In this document: piece by piece, positions 19,765 through 28,975 of the stretch | Numbering within the stretch: the stretch's first letter is position 1 | How the letters are laid out: the number at the start of each line of letters is the position of its first letter | From: CAUTNH01 sp963543845 | GTDB taxonomy: Bacteria > Bacillota_I > Bacilli_A > Acholeplasmatales > Acholeplasmataceae | Reading direction: 5' to 3' | Length of the DNA: 64,000 bases | Assembly (NCBI GenBank): GCA_963543845.1 | Contig: CAUUCL010000002.1 | Span: 34,727 to 98,726, forward strand | Position numbers and translations under genes: made by a program | Notes under the pieces: model-generated | Database searches by the model: none | What the model saw: only the letters and a program-made list of their open reading frames with translations | What the model was told of the DNA's origin: nothing

Positions 19765-20141
19765 AAAAAGCAAAAGAGGCAATGAAAAATTCATACAGCC
19801 CATATTCTAAATTTAAAGTAGGAGCTGCACTTTTAACAAAAGATGGCGAGTATATTTTAGGAACAAATGTTGAAAATGGTTCATATGGTCTTACATCATG
19901 TGCTGAAAGAAATGCCTTATTTAGTGCATACTCAAAAGGATATAAAAAAAGTGACATTTCAAAAATTTTTATAATCGGAGATACGAAAGAGCCAATTAGT
20001 CCTTGTGGGGCTTGCAGGCAGGTTATATCTGAGTTAATGGAAAAAGATTGTGATGTTGTTCTTAGCAATTTAAAAGATGATGTGAAGATATTTAAAGTTA
20101 AGGATTTAATTCCTTATTTATTTGATTTAGATAATGCTTAA
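19749..20141 (+). CDS. cdd: Cytidine deaminase
   Basis: The 130-residue protein deaminates cytidine and deoxycytidine to uridine and deoxyuridine in pyrimidine salvage. The zinc motifs CAERNA and PCGACRQ are present, with the N-terminal YSPYSKFKVGAALL substrate region. This is the small homotetrameric type. GGAGATAT precedes ATG 19749. It overlaps ybeY by 16 bases and era by 8, an order (ybeY-cdd-era) common in Firmicutes. Confidence 0.95.
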   Translation: MQEGIKKAKEAMKNSYSPYSKFKVGAALLTKDGEYILGTNVENGSYGLTSCAERNALFSAYSKGYKKSDISKIFIIGDTKEPISPCGACRQVISELMEKDCDVVLSNLKDDVKIFKVKDLIPYLFDLDNA

Positions 20142-21009
20142 ATCTGGAATATGTCTTATTTTAGGTAATACTAATGTTGGAAAATCTACACTAATAAATA
20201 AACTAGTAGGTTTTAAAGCAACTATAACATCCGATAAACCAGATACCACAAGAGCTAAACTGATGGCCATTTACAATGATGATATAACTCAAATTGCCTA
20301 TATAGATAGCCCTGGAATAAACAGGCGAGATGATTTTTTAGCTGAAAGATTAAATAAAATAAGCTATCAATCAATTCCAGGAAATGATATTATTTATTAT
20401 GTTGTAGATAATGTTTATTCTAAGTATAATGATTTAATAATTAAAGAGTTAAAAAAAGAAACAACTCCTATTTTTCTTGTTATAAATAAAATAGATTCTT
20501 ATAGAATAAGTAAACTTGATGAGATAATTTTATCTTTTAAGGATAAATTAGACTTTAAAGAATTTATTCCTGTATCTGCAAAAGATGGAAAAAATTTAGA
20601 TATCTTGATAGATAAAACAAGAAATTATCTTACCTTTAATGATTTACTATTTCCCAAAGATTTTAAAATAACAATATCTGAAAAAGAGCAAATTGAAGAA
20701 ATTATAAGAGAAAAGATATTTTATTTTACAGACTCTGAAATACCATACTCTGCTAAGGTTTTAATAGAGCACGAAGAAAAAAATAAAGATATGAAAACTT
20801 TATATGTTTCAATAATTTTAGAAAAAGACTCACAAAAGAAAATAATACTTGGAAATAATGCTGAAATTTTAAAAAAGATAAAAGAGTATGCAAAAAAGGA
20901 TATTAGGAAAAATCTTAATAAAAGTTATAATCTTGATTTATTTATAAAAGTTAAAAAAAATTGGAGAAGAAAAAAACAAGAAATAGATAATATCAATCTA
21001 GGTGAGTGA
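20134..21009 (+). CDS. era: GTPase Era
   Basis: Era binds the 3' end of 16S rRNA and checks 30S assembly. Residues show G1 GNTNVGKST, G2 TTRAKL region, G3 DSPGI and G4 NKID; a KH domain forms the C-terminal third. The length is 291 residues, as usual. The gene ends in TGA, one of the proofs that UGA is a stop here. Start ATG 20134 lies inside the last codons of cdd, and the stop shares a base with the next start. Confidence 0.95.
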   Translation: MLKSGICLILGNTNVGKSTLINKLVGFKATITSDKPDTTRAKLMAIYNDDITQIAYIDSPGINRRDDFLAERLNKISYQSIPGNDIIYYVVDNVYSKYNDLIIKELKKETTPIFLVINKIDSYRISKLDEIILSFKDKLDFKEFIPVSAKDGKNLDILIDKTRNYLTFNDLLFPKDFKITISEKEQIEEIIREKIFYFTDSEIPYSAKVLIEHEEKNKDMKTLYVSIILEKDSQKKIILGNNAEILKKIKEYAKKDIRKNLNKSYNLDLFIKVKKNWRRKKQEIDNINLGE

Positions 21010-21602
21010 TGAGGGCATTTATTTATAAAATAATAAATTATAAAAATAAAGATAGGCTTATCTATCTTATAAGCGAGATAGGATTTATTAGCGCAATTTT
21101 AAAAAATGCTCAGCTAATCTCATCTGATAATTTTTATATTCAAGAGTATATGTTATGTGAATTAGAAATAACAAACATTAAAGATAAAATAAATAATATA
21201 AACAAAATAAATGTAATAAATGATTATAAAAATTTAAAAGAGAAGTTTGATGATTTAAAAAGGGTAATGATAATATTTAAAATAACATCCGACTTAATCA
21301 AAGAATCACGCGATGCATCTATGGCATTTAAAGTTTTAGAAAAGCTTTTAAATAACTATAATGGCGAGATATCTTTTTATATGTATTTAGTAAAATTTAC
21401 ATATTTTATGGGAATAAGATTAGATAATTATCTTTTAAAAAATAATATAAATGATAAAAATTTATTAAATGATTTATTATATTTATATAAATTAAAGTTT
21501 GAAGATGAAATAAAAAATGATAAATTAGATTTTAAGAAAATAAATGAATTTATAAAAAATTACTATAGCATGTTTTTAAGTTATAAAATAATAGGTATAT
21601 GA
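21009..21602 (+). CDS. recO: Probable RecO, short and lacking the zinc-binding cysteines
   Basis: The call rests on gene order (era-recO-glyQS) and a weakly RecO-like layout: an N-terminal OB-like part (MRAFIYKIINYKNKDRLIYL) and a helical C-terminal part. RecO loads RecA and anneals DNA with RecR. It has 197 residues against about 250 in Bacillus and holds a single Cys, so the four-Cys zinc site is absent. ATG 21009 shares its A with the era stop and has GGTGA upstream; a GTG three bases earlier is possible. Confidence 0.62.
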   Translation: MRAFIYKIINYKNKDRLIYLISEIGFISAILKNAQLISSDNFYIQEYMLCELEITNIKDKINNINKINVINDYKNLKEKFDDLKRVMIIFKITSDLIKESRDASMAFKVLEKLLNNYNGEISFYMYLVKFTYFMGIRLDNYLLKNNINDKNLLNDLLYLYKLKFEDEIKNDKLDFKKINEFIKNYYSMFLSYKIIGI

Positions 21603-21610
21603 GGGATAAT

Positions 21611-22990
21611 ATGAAAGATTATAAAAAAAGAATGGAAGAATTAAATCAATTTTGCAAGCAAACAGGATATATTTTTCAAGGAAGTGAAATATACGGAGGA
21701 CTTTCAAATACATTTGATTATGGCCCACTTGGAAGTTTACTTAAGCAAAATATCAAAAAGGCTTGGATTCAAAAATTTATTAAAGAGCTAAGAGGTAATT
21801 TTTTACTAGATGGTCCGATTTTACTAAATCCAAGAGTTTGGCATGCATCAGGCCATGTTGGAGGATTTTCAGATCCACTAATTGAGTGTAAAGAATGCAA
21901 TAATAGATTTAGATTTGATAAGTTATTAGAAGATGAAAAAAACATTAAAACATCAGGTTGGAGTATTGAAAAAATGAACGAATACTCAAAAAAAGAAGAT
22001 TTAAAATGTCCTAACTGTGGTAAGAAAAACTGGCTACCTATTAGATTTTTTAATATGATGTTTGAAACAAATCAAGGTGTTGTAAGTGATAGTTTATCTA
22101 AAATTTATCTTAGACCTGAAAATGCTCAAAATGTATTTATTCAATTTAAAAATATCCAAAGAAGCCAAAGAGCCAAAATTCCTTTTGGAATTGGTCATAT
22201 TGGAAAGGCTTTTAGAAATGAGATAACTCCTGGAAATTTTATATTTAGAACAAGAGAGTTTGAACAAATGGAACTTGAATACTTTGTTAAACCTGGAAGT
22301 GAGCTTGAGGCTTTTAAATTTTTTAAAGAATATTGTAATAACTTTTTAAAACTTCTTGGAATTAAGGGCGAGAATTTAAAATTTGATGACCATAAAAAAG
22401 AAGATCTTTCACATTATTCAAATGCAACAACTGATATTCAATATAACTTCCCTTGGGGATTTGATGAGCTTTGGGGAATTGCTTCAAGAACTGATTTTGA
22501 CCTTTCAGCTCATATGAAAGAATCAAAGGAAGATTTAACTTATCTTGACCCATTTGATAATAAAAAATATATTCCATATGTTGTTGAGCCGTCAGTTGGT
22601 GTTGAAAGATTAGTTCTTGCTTTTTTAAATGAGGCACTGCAATTAGAGACTTTAGAAAATGGTGATACAAGAGAAATTTTAAAAATATCTCCATATCTTG
22701 CACCTTATAAAATTTGCGTGCTGCCATTAAATAAAAAAGAGCATACAGATAAATCTATTGAAGTTTTTAATCTTTTAGCAAAGCATTATGAGATAACTTA
22801 TGATGAAACTCAAAACATCGGAAAAAGATACCGCAGACAAGATCAAATTGGAACTCCATACTGCATTACAGTTGATAATGAGACATTAACTAATAATACT
22901 GTTACAGTTAGAGAGCGAGATTCAATGAAGCAAGATGTTGTTAAAATTGATGATTTAAGAAATTACTTTATGGATAAGTTTATCATCTAG
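21611..22990 (+). CDS. glyQS: Glycyl-tRNA synthetase, dimeric type
   Basis: This class II synthetase charges tRNA-Gly. It is the single-chain alpha2 form found in Mollicutes, archaea and eukaryotes, not the alpha2beta2 form. Motifs visible are the substrate region YIFQGSEIYGGLSNTFDYGP, the four cysteines CKECNNRF and CPNCGKKNW, motif 2 FRNEITPGNF with FRTREFEQME, and motif 3 PSVGVERLVLAF. ATG 21611 with GAGGG upstream is preferred over an ATG four codons earlier. Length is 459 residues. Confidence 0.94.
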   Translation: MKDYKKRMEELNQFCKQTGYIFQGSEIYGGLSNTFDYGPLGSLLKQNIKKAWIQKFIKELRGNFLLDGPILLNPRVWHASGHVGGFSDPLIECKECNNRFRFDKLLEDEKNIKTSGWSIEKMNEYSKKEDLKCPNCGKKNWLPIRFFNMMFETNQGVVSDSLSKIYLRPENAQNVFIQFKNIQRSQRAKIPFGIGHIGKAFRNEITPGNFIFRTREFEQMELEYFVKPGSELEAFKFFKEYCNNFLKLLGIKGENLKFDDHKKEDLSHYSNATTDIQYNFPWGFDELWGIASRTDFDLSAHMKESKEDLTYLDPFDNKKYIPYVVEPSVGVERLVLAFLNEALQLETLENGDTREILKISPYLAPYKICVLPLNKKEHTDKSIEVFNLLAKHYEITYDETQNIGKRYRRQDQIGTPYCITVDNETLTNNTVTVRERDSMKQDVVKIDDLRNYFMDKFII

Positions 22991-24723
22991 TGGCAAGTAG
23001 TAATGATTTTGAAAATGTAAATAATCTTACTAGTATTTATGAACTAGTTTCAAAATATGTAAAGTTAGACAAAGTCGGCAAAAACTATCGCGGGCTTTGT
23101 CCTTTTCATGCTGAAAAAGAACCATCTTTTTATGTTAATCCTGAAATAAATGTTGCTAAATGTATGGGATGTGGCAAGGGCGGAAAACCTATTAAATTTT
23201 TATCTTTAATTGAAAAAATCCCATTATCGCATGCCCTTAAAAAGCTTGCTGATTCTGCAGGATATAAACTAGAGCTTAAAAGCTGGGAGAAAAATGATAC
23301 TAATTTAGAGCTTGTAAAAATTATGGAAAAAAGTCTTTCCTTTTACAGACAAGTTTTAAAAAGAGCAAAAATTGGTGATATTGCGCTTGATTATTTAAAT
23401 AAAAGAGGTCTTAGTGATGATATTATTGAGCATTTTAACCTTGGATACTCGCCAGGTGATGCGACGCTTTTACCTAAATTTTTGGAAAAAGATAATATAA
23501 ATTTAGACAAAGCGAGCACAACTAAAGTTATTAAAAAGGGTGAAAATGGCTATTTTGATTTTTTACATGGAAGAGTTATTTTTCCTATTTATGATAAATT
23601 TAAAAATTTAATTGCCTTTTCTGGTAGAAGCTTAAAATCTGATGATAATATCAAGTATCTAAATTTAGAAAATTCTAAATTATTTGAAAAGGGTAAAACT
23701 TTATTTAACATAAACAACTTAGAATTGGGAAAACCTATTTACATAGTTGAGGGATTTTTTGATGTTATTTCAATGTATAAGGCTGGAATAAATAATGCCA
23801 TCTCCCAGATGGGAACATCCCTTAGTGATTATAATTGTAAAAGTTTAAAAGAATACTCAAAAGAAATTATTATGCTCTATGATGGAGATAATGCGGGATT
23901 TAATGCCATTTTAAATAACTATGAAATTCTTTTAAAAAATAAATTTATTGTTTATGTAGTTCTTCTTAATGATTTAGATAATTTGCAAAATAAAATTGAC
24001 CCTGATCTTTTTATAAATAAATTTGGTAAAGATAAGTTTACAGAGTATATAAAAAATAATAAAAAAGATATCTTTTCATTTTTATTTGATTATTATAAAA
24101 ATAATTATAATCTTAATGATAATAATATGCTAAATGAATTCTTAAAAAAAATTCGCCATGTATTTAGCTATGCCAACCCTGAAATACGCCAAAAGTATGA
24201 AAACCTTTTAAAAGAATTAGTTGGATTTAGTGTAAGTCTTAAAAATACATATAACCCAAATAATATAGAAAATGATAAAATAAATAGTAAGTCTATTGAA
24301 AGGCAAAAAACTAAACAATTAGACCTTCTTGATAAACACTTTATGTATCATATTCTCCATCAAGAACTTTCATATATTGCCCTTGAAATATATTCTGAAA
24401 ATGATATTTCAAGATATATTAAAGATGAAAGAGTAAATTATATATATGGACTGTTTAATGAAAATAAAGATATTTTATATGATGGAAAGACTTATGATGA
24501 GAATTTAAAAGAGTCAAAGTTTTTAAACTATGACACTCTTCAAAATCTTTTACTTGATGAAAACAGTCAAGATGGAGATATCATAAAATTATATACAGAT
24601 ATTAGAAATAAACTAGATACCGAGCTAATCGGAACGATTGCTACTTTAAATATTAAACAAAATGTTATTAAATATAAGCAAAGAAGTTGCCGAGATGAAA
24701 TAGCAAAAAATAAAAAAATATAA
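22990..24723 (+). CDS. dnaG: DNA primase, C-terminally shortened
   Basis: DnaG makes RNA primers for replication. The N-terminal CHC2-type zinc finger (CPFHAEKEPSF and CMGCGKGG), the TOPRIM motifs VEGFFDVISMYKAG and LYDGDNAG, and the helicase-binding C-terminal part are visible. The start GTG 22990 overlaps the glyQS stop. The length is 577 residues, slightly under the family norm of about 600. Reading continues in the same frame beyond TAA 24721 for 41 sense codons (see next entry), so the last helix of the helicase-binding domain may have been lost. It lies directly upstream of rpoD, the classic macromolecular synthesis operon. Confidence 0.92.
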   Translation: MASSNDFENVNNLTSIYELVSKYVKLDKVGKNYRGLCPFHAEKEPSFYVNPEINVAKCMGCGKGGKPIKFLSLIEKIPLSHALKKLADSAGYKLELKSWEKNDTNLELVKIMEKSLSFYRQVLKRAKIGDIALDYLNKRGLSDDIIEHFNLGYSPGDATLLPKFLEKDNINLDKASTTKVIKKGENGYFDFLHGRVIFPIYDKFKNLIAFSGRSLKSDDNIKYLNLENSKLFEKGKTLFNINNLELGKPIYIVEGFFDVISMYKAGINNAISQMGTSLSDYNCKSLKEYSKEIIMLYDGDNAGFNAILNNYEILLKNKFIVYVVLLNDLDNLQNKIDPDLFINKFGKDKFTEYIKNNKKDIFSFLFDYYKNNYNLNDNNMLNEFLKKIRHVFSYANPEIRQKYENLLKELVGFSVSLKNTYNPNNIENDKINSKSIERQKTKQLDLLDKHFMYHILHQELSYIALEIYSENDISRYIKDERVNYIYGLFNENKDILYDGKTYDENLKESKFLNYDTLQNLLLDENSQDGDIIKLYTDIRNKLDTELIGTIATLNIKQNVIKYKQRSCRDEIAKNKKI

Positions 24724-24849
24724 GAAGATGCCATTATAAATGGTGATATGAATTTAGCTTTAAAATGTGATGAGAATATTAAAAAATTAAGGAAAGAACA
24801 AGAAAGGCTAGCAGAAGAGGAAAGGCTAGTTAGTAAAGGAGTAAAATGA
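24724..24849 (+). pseudogene. Relict 3' end of dnaG, in frame behind the TAA stop
   Basis: After TAA 24721-24723 the dnaG frame stays open for 41 codons and ends at TGA 24847-24849, which overlaps the rpoD ATG. The peptide (EDAIINGDMNLALKCDEN, then a Lys/Glu-rich helix) looks like the usual last helix of DnaG. This suggests a recent nonsense change, read-through, or a base error. A 33-codon open frame from ATG 24748 is contained in it. Confidence 0.6.
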
Positions 24850-26093
24850 TTAAAAAAATTGTTAAAAAAGTAATGCAAGATTTAAAGGATAAAAAAGAAA
24901 TCGACGAGAATGAATTTAGAGAAAAATACGCTAGCGATTTATCAGATGATGATTATAATATTCTTTTAGAAAATCTTGAAAAAGACTACGGGTTTACTAT
25001 TTTGCAAAATGACAGCAAAGATGCTGATGTTGAACCTGAGAGTATGGAAGATATAAATATTTCTGATTTATACTTAGAAAATCTTGATACAGCCTTACTT
25101 CATGATAGTGAGTTTCAAAGCTTTGACGAGACAACAGATCCTGTAAGAATGTATTTAAAAGAAATCGGAAAAATTCCGCTTTTAAAACTTGATGAAGAAA
25201 GAAAGCTTGGAATTCAAATTTCTGATTTTAAAATTGCAAGACAATTAGAAGAAGAAAATAGAGAAAAAGGAATTATTTTAGATCCTAAGGAAGAGCGAAA
25301 ACTTCAAAGAAGAATTGAAAAAGGTGAAAAAGCTGCTAAAAAATTAACTGAGGCAAATTATCGTCTTGTTGTATCAATTGCTAAAAAATATGAAAAAAAC
25401 ACTATTAGCATGGCTTTCCTTGATTTAATTCAAGAAGGTAATATGGGTCTTATGAGAGCTGTTGAAAAATTCGATCATACCAAAGGATTTAAATTTTCAA
25501 CCTATGCAACATGGTGGATAAAACAAGGTATTACAAGATCGATTGCTGAAAAATCAAGAACAATCAGAATTCCTGTCCATATGAATGAGACAATCAATAA
25601 AATGAATAAGGCTAGGAGAATTTTAATTCAAGAGCTTGGAAGAGAGCCAAGTGAACAAGAAATTGTTGACAGAGTTAACCTTGTTGATCCAAAACAAAAA
25701 CTTACAGTTGAGAAAATGCGTATGATTAAAAATATCTCTCCCAACCCATTAAGCCTTGAAACTCCCGTAGGTGAAGAGGAAGAGTCTTCTTTTGGAAATT
25801 TAATAAGCGATAAAAATACTGCTAATCCTCACCAAAATATGGTTGATGAGACAGTTCTAGCAGTTTTATCAGATGCCCTAAGAGAAAACTTAACTGATAG
25901 AGAAGAAAAAGTTTTAAGAATGCGAACAGGTCTTTATGATGGACATGAATATACCCTTGAAGAAGTAGGACTTGAATTTAGCGTAACTCGTGAGAGAATT
26001 CGCCAAATTGAAAATAAGGCTAAAATGAAGCTTAGAAAGCCAGAGTTGAAAAAATTATTTCTTTCTGTTTTAAAAAAGAAAAAAGATTTTTAA
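24846..26093 (+). CDS. rpoD: Principal RNA polymerase sigma factor (sigma-70/SigA)
   Basis: This 415-residue factor directs RNA polymerase to TTGACA/TATAAT-type promoters. Region 1.1-like N-terminus, region 1.2 DPVRMYLKEIGKIPLL, region 2 (NMGLMRAVEKFDHTKGFKFS, YATWWIKQGITRSIAEKSRT) and region 4 (EEVGLEFSVTRERIRQIE) are all intact. Region 2.4-3.0 should read extended -10 promoters, and TGnTATAAT promoters are frequent in this window. ATG 24846 overlaps the TGA of the dnaG relict, with AAAGGAG upstream. Confidence 0.97.
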   Translation: MIKKIVKKVMQDLKDKKEIDENEFREKYASDLSDDDYNILLENLEKDYGFTILQNDSKDADVEPESMEDINISDLYLENLDTALLHDSEFQSFDETTDPVRMYLKEIGKIPLLKLDEERKLGIQISDFKIARQLEEENREKGIILDPKEERKLQRRIEKGEKAAKKLTEANYRLVVSIAKKYEKNTISMAFLDLIQEGNMGLMRAVEKFDHTKGFKFSTYATWWIKQGITRSIAEKSRTIRIPVHMNETINKMNKARRILIQELGREPSEQEIVDRVNLVDPKQKLTVEKMRMIKNISPNPLSLETPVGEEEESSFGNLISDKNTANPHQNMVDETVLAVLSDALRENLTDREEKVLRMRTGLYDGHEYTLEEVGLEFSVTRERIRQIENKAKMKLRKPELKKLFLSVLKKKKDF

Positions 26094-26102
26094 GGTGATA
26101 TT

Positions 26103-28058
26103 ATGCAAGCAAAAGATTCAATAAATACATTAAGAGTTCTATCATGCGATATGATAAACAAAGCAAATAGCGGACACCCTGGAATATGTCTTGGGGCAGC
26201 TCCTATTTTGTATGCTATTTTTAATAAAAATTTAAAGGGCTACTCAAAAGACCCAAACTGGTTTGCAAGAGATAGATTTATCCTATCAGCAGGTCATGGT
26301 AGTGCTCTTCTTTATTCTTTATATCATCTTTTAGGATATAAAATATCCCTTGATGATTTAAAGAATTTTAGACAAATAAACTCTCTTACTCCAGGTCATC
26401 CTGAGTATGGCCATACTGATGGAGTTGAAGCAACAACAGGTCCATTAGGACAAGGAATTGCGATGAGTGTTGGTCTTGCTATAAGTTATAAAAATTTAAA
26501 GGCTACTTTTAACCAACCAGGATTTAAGTTATTTGATAATTATATCTATTGTCTTTGTGGTGATGGTGATTTACAAGAAGGTATTTCTTATGAGGCAATA
26601 TCACTAGCAGGTCATTTTAATTTGAATAATTTAATCGTTTTATATGATTCAAATAATATTCAGCTTGATGGAAAAACAGAACTTGCATTTTCTGATGATA
26701 TTAAAAAAAGATTTGAATCAGCTAATTGGAACTACCAAATAGTATCAGATGGAAACGATCACACCGAGATAAGAAGACAAATTAAACTTGCTAAAATTTC
26801 ATCTAAACCAACAATTATTGAAATTAAAACTAAAATTGGATTTTCATCAAGCAATGAAAATACTAACAAAGTTCACGGATCACCTCTAGGTGATGATGTA
26901 AATGTTGTAAGAGAAAACCTTAAATACACTTTAAAGCCCTTTGAAATAAGTGATGATGTTTATCAAGATTTTAAAAATATTTATGATGAGCACAACAAAA
27001 AAGATTATGAAAAAAGTATGAATATGCTTTTAGAATATGAAAAAAAATATCCTGAATTATATTTAAAATTTAAAAACTTCAAAGAGAAAAAATATCGTTT
27101 TGATATGCTTGAATACTTTAACCTTTTTAAAGAAAATCCTAATGTTGCAACAAGAGTATCAGGCGGAGAAATTTTAAAAAAGCTAACTTATGAAAATGAA
27201 TTTTTCATCGGTGGCTCGGCTGATTTATCAGCATCAACTAAAGTATCTGCTAACTCTAATATATTCTCAAAAGATGATTACAAAGGAAGAAATTTATTTT
27301 TCGGAGTAAGAGAACATGCAATGGCAGCTATTGCAAATGGAATTAGCCTAAGTGGATTTTTACGCCCTTTTATCGGAGGATTTTTCGTATTTTCAGATTA
27401 TATGAAACCTGCAATTAGAATGTCTGCTTTAATGAATTTAGATGTTATTTATATGTTTACTCATGATAGTATTTTTGTAGGAGAAGATGGCCCAACCCAT
27501 CAACCTATTGAGCAATTAACAGCTCTTAGAGCAATTCCAAATTTAAAAGTTTACAGACCTGCATCAAGCAATGAAACTGTTGCTTGCTTTAGTGATATTT
27601 TAAAAAATAAAGGTCCTTCTGTAATTCTTTTAACAAGACAAAATTTAAAAGAAATTGAAAAAACAAACACTTTATTAAACACAGATTTTAAAGGTTCATA
27701 TATTGCAAAAGATGAGGATAAAAATAAAAAACTAGATCTTTGTCTTATAGCAACAGGCTCTGAGGTTAATCTTTGTATTGATGCTGCAAATAGTTTAGAT
27801 AATTTAAATATAAGAGTTGTATCTATCCCATCTTTAGAAAAATTTGAAGAACAAAAAATTGAGTATAAAAAGAGCATAATACCTGAAAATACCCCTTTAA
27901 TTGCTTGCGAGGCAAGTGATGCTGCTCATCTTTTAAAATATACTAATAAATTATTCAACATTAAAAGATTTGGCCTATCAGGACCAAGCACGGATGTTTG
28001 CAAAAAATTAGGCTTTGATTTAAATAGTTTAATAAATTTTATTAAAAATAATATTTAG
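26103..28058 (+). CDS. tkt: Transketolase
   Basis: Transketolase moves two-carbon units between sugar phosphates with thiamine diphosphate. The ThDP motif (GDGDLQEGISYEA to NLIVLYDSNNIQLDG), the N-terminal ANSGHPG and HDSIFVGEDGPTHQPIEQL are visible. Length is 651 residues, the usual size. ATG 26103 follows GGTGAT by three bases. It lies nine bases after rpoD and probably shares its transcript. In a salvage-dependent cell it links glycolysis to ribose phosphate. Confidence 0.95.
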   Translation: MQAKDSINTLRVLSCDMINKANSGHPGICLGAAPILYAIFNKNLKGYSKDPNWFARDRFILSAGHGSALLYSLYHLLGYKISLDDLKNFRQINSLTPGHPEYGHTDGVEATTGPLGQGIAMSVGLAISYKNLKATFNQPGFKLFDNYIYCLCGDGDLQEGISYEAISLAGHFNLNNLIVLYDSNNIQLDGKTELAFSDDIKKRFESANWNYQIVSDGNDHTEIRRQIKLAKISSKPTIIEIKTKIGFSSSNENTNKVHGSPLGDDVNVVRENLKYTLKPFEISDDVYQDFKNIYDEHNKKDYEKSMNMLLEYEKKYPELYLKFKNFKEKKYRFDMLEYFNLFKENPNVATRVSGGEILKKLTYENEFFIGGSADLSASTKVSANSNIFSKDDYKGRNLFFGVREHAMAAIANGISLSGFLRPFIGGFFVFSDYMKPAIRMSALMNLDVIYMFTHDSIFVGEDGPTHQPIEQLTALRAIPNLKVYRPASSNETVACFSDILKNKGPSVILLTRQNLKEIEKTNTLLNTDFKGSYIAKDEDKNKKLDLCLIATGSEVNLCIDAANSLDNLNIRVVSIPSLEKFEEQKIEYKKSIIPENTPLIACEASDAAHLLKYTNKLFNIKRFGLSGPSTDVCKKLGFDLNSLINFIKNNI

Positions 28059-28067
28059 TGTTATAAT
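28059..28067 (+). promoter_or_regulatory. Extended -10 promoter of gmk-rpoZ
   Basis: TGTTATAAT begins directly after the tkt stop codon (28056-28058). It gives a transcript starting near 28074 with AAGGAG upstream of the TTG start of gmk. The -35 region would overlap the end of tkt and is weak. Confidence 0.6.
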
Positions 28068-28090
28068 TCTATAATAAAAGGAGTAATAAA

Positions 28091-28714
28091 TTGAAGTTAA
28101 ATGATCGTGGTCTTTTAGTAGTAATTTCCGGTCCTTCGGGAGTTGGAAAAAGCTCTGTTAGAAAGGCATTATTTGAAATTGATAAAAATAATCTTACCTA
28201 CTCTATTTCTATGACAACAAGAAAACCAAGACCAGATGAGAAAAATGGAGTAGACTACTTTTTCGTTTCAAAAGAAGAGTTTAAAAAAAGAATTGAAGAA
28301 AACAAATTCTTAGAATATGCCGAGTTTTGTGAAAACTTCTATGGTACTCCTGAGGATGAAGTTGAAAAAATGCTTGCTCAAGGAAAAGAGGTAATTCTTG
28401 AAATTGATGTTGTAGGAGCACTTCAAGTAATGGAAAAAGTGCGTGATGCCGTTTTTATATTTATCGTTCCACCAACACCAGATGCAATTGCTGAAAGACT
28501 TAAAAAAAGAGCAACTGATAGCTGTGATAAAATTGCATTAAGACTATCAAAAGCTAAAAAAGAATATGAGCTTGCTTATAAATATGATTATATTGTTGTA
28601 AATGATGAAATAAACAATGCCGCTGATAGAATTATGGCAATAATTAGAGCTGAACATGCTAAAACCCAAAGATCAATCCATAACTTCTATGAAAAACTAG
28701 GTTATAAAAAATAA
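28091..28714 (+). CDS. gmk: Guanylate kinase
   Basis: This 207-residue kinase converts GMP and dGMP to the diphosphates. The P-loop GPSGVGKSS, the GMP-binding TTRKPRPDEKNGVDYFFVS and the lid RLKKRATDS are present. The start is TTG 28091 with AAGGAG upstream; no ATG fits the conserved N-terminus. rpoZ follows after 11 bases, the same pair as in Bacillus and E. coli. Confidence 0.95.
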   Translation: MKLNDRGLLVVISGPSGVGKSSVRKALFEIDKNNLTYSISMTTRKPRPDEKNGVDYFFVSKEEFKKRIEENKFLEYAEFCENFYGTPEDEVEKMLAQGKEVILEIDVVGALQVMEKVRDAVFIFIVPPTPDAIAERLKKRATDSCDKIALRLSKAKKEYELAYKYDYIVVNDEINNAADRIMAIIRAEHAKTQRSIHNFYEKLGYKK

Positions 28715-28725
28715 AGGAGAATAAT

Positions 28726-28947
28726 ATGAAAAAAAGTGAAATCGACGGAATGAGATATCCATCAATTGATGATTTATTAAAAGTTATTGATTCTAAGTAT
28801 AAACTTGCCTACACTGCAAGTAAAACTGCAAAACTAATTGAAAAATATAAGAAAATCGAACTTACAAATGTTAAATGCCAAAAATCTGTTGGTCAAGCCC
28901 TAGAAGAGTTAATAAATGGACATGTGAAAGTAGAGTTTAAAAAATAA
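28726..28947 (+). CDS. rpoZ: RNA polymerase omega subunit
   Basis: The 73-residue protein has the omega pattern MRYPSIDDLLKVIDSKYKLA followed by KTAKLI and a C-terminal SVGQALEELINGHVKVEF. Omega helps fold and hold the beta-prime subunit. Its ribosome-binding site is AAAGGAGAAT. The stop codon is inside the left arm of the terminator hairpin. Confidence 0.88.
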   Translation: MKKSEIDGMRYPSIDDLLKVIDSKYKLAYTASKTAKLIEKYKKIELTNVKCQKSVGQALEELINGHVKVEFKK

Positions 28948-28969
28948 AAGGTTTTTAAAAACCTTTTTT
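28947..28969 (+). terminator. Rho-independent terminator of gmk-rpoZ
   Basis: AAAGGTTTTT pairs with AAAAACCTTT, followed by a T run up to 28969. The left arm begins at the last base of the rpoZ stop. uvrC starts only seven bases after the T run. Confidence 0.75.
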
Positions 28970-28975
28970 AATAGT

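Noticed and set aside
24748..24849. Independent 33-codon gene between dnaG and rpoD
   Set aside because: It is in the dnaG frame and looks like the lost primase end; the GGTGAT touches the ATG with no spacing.
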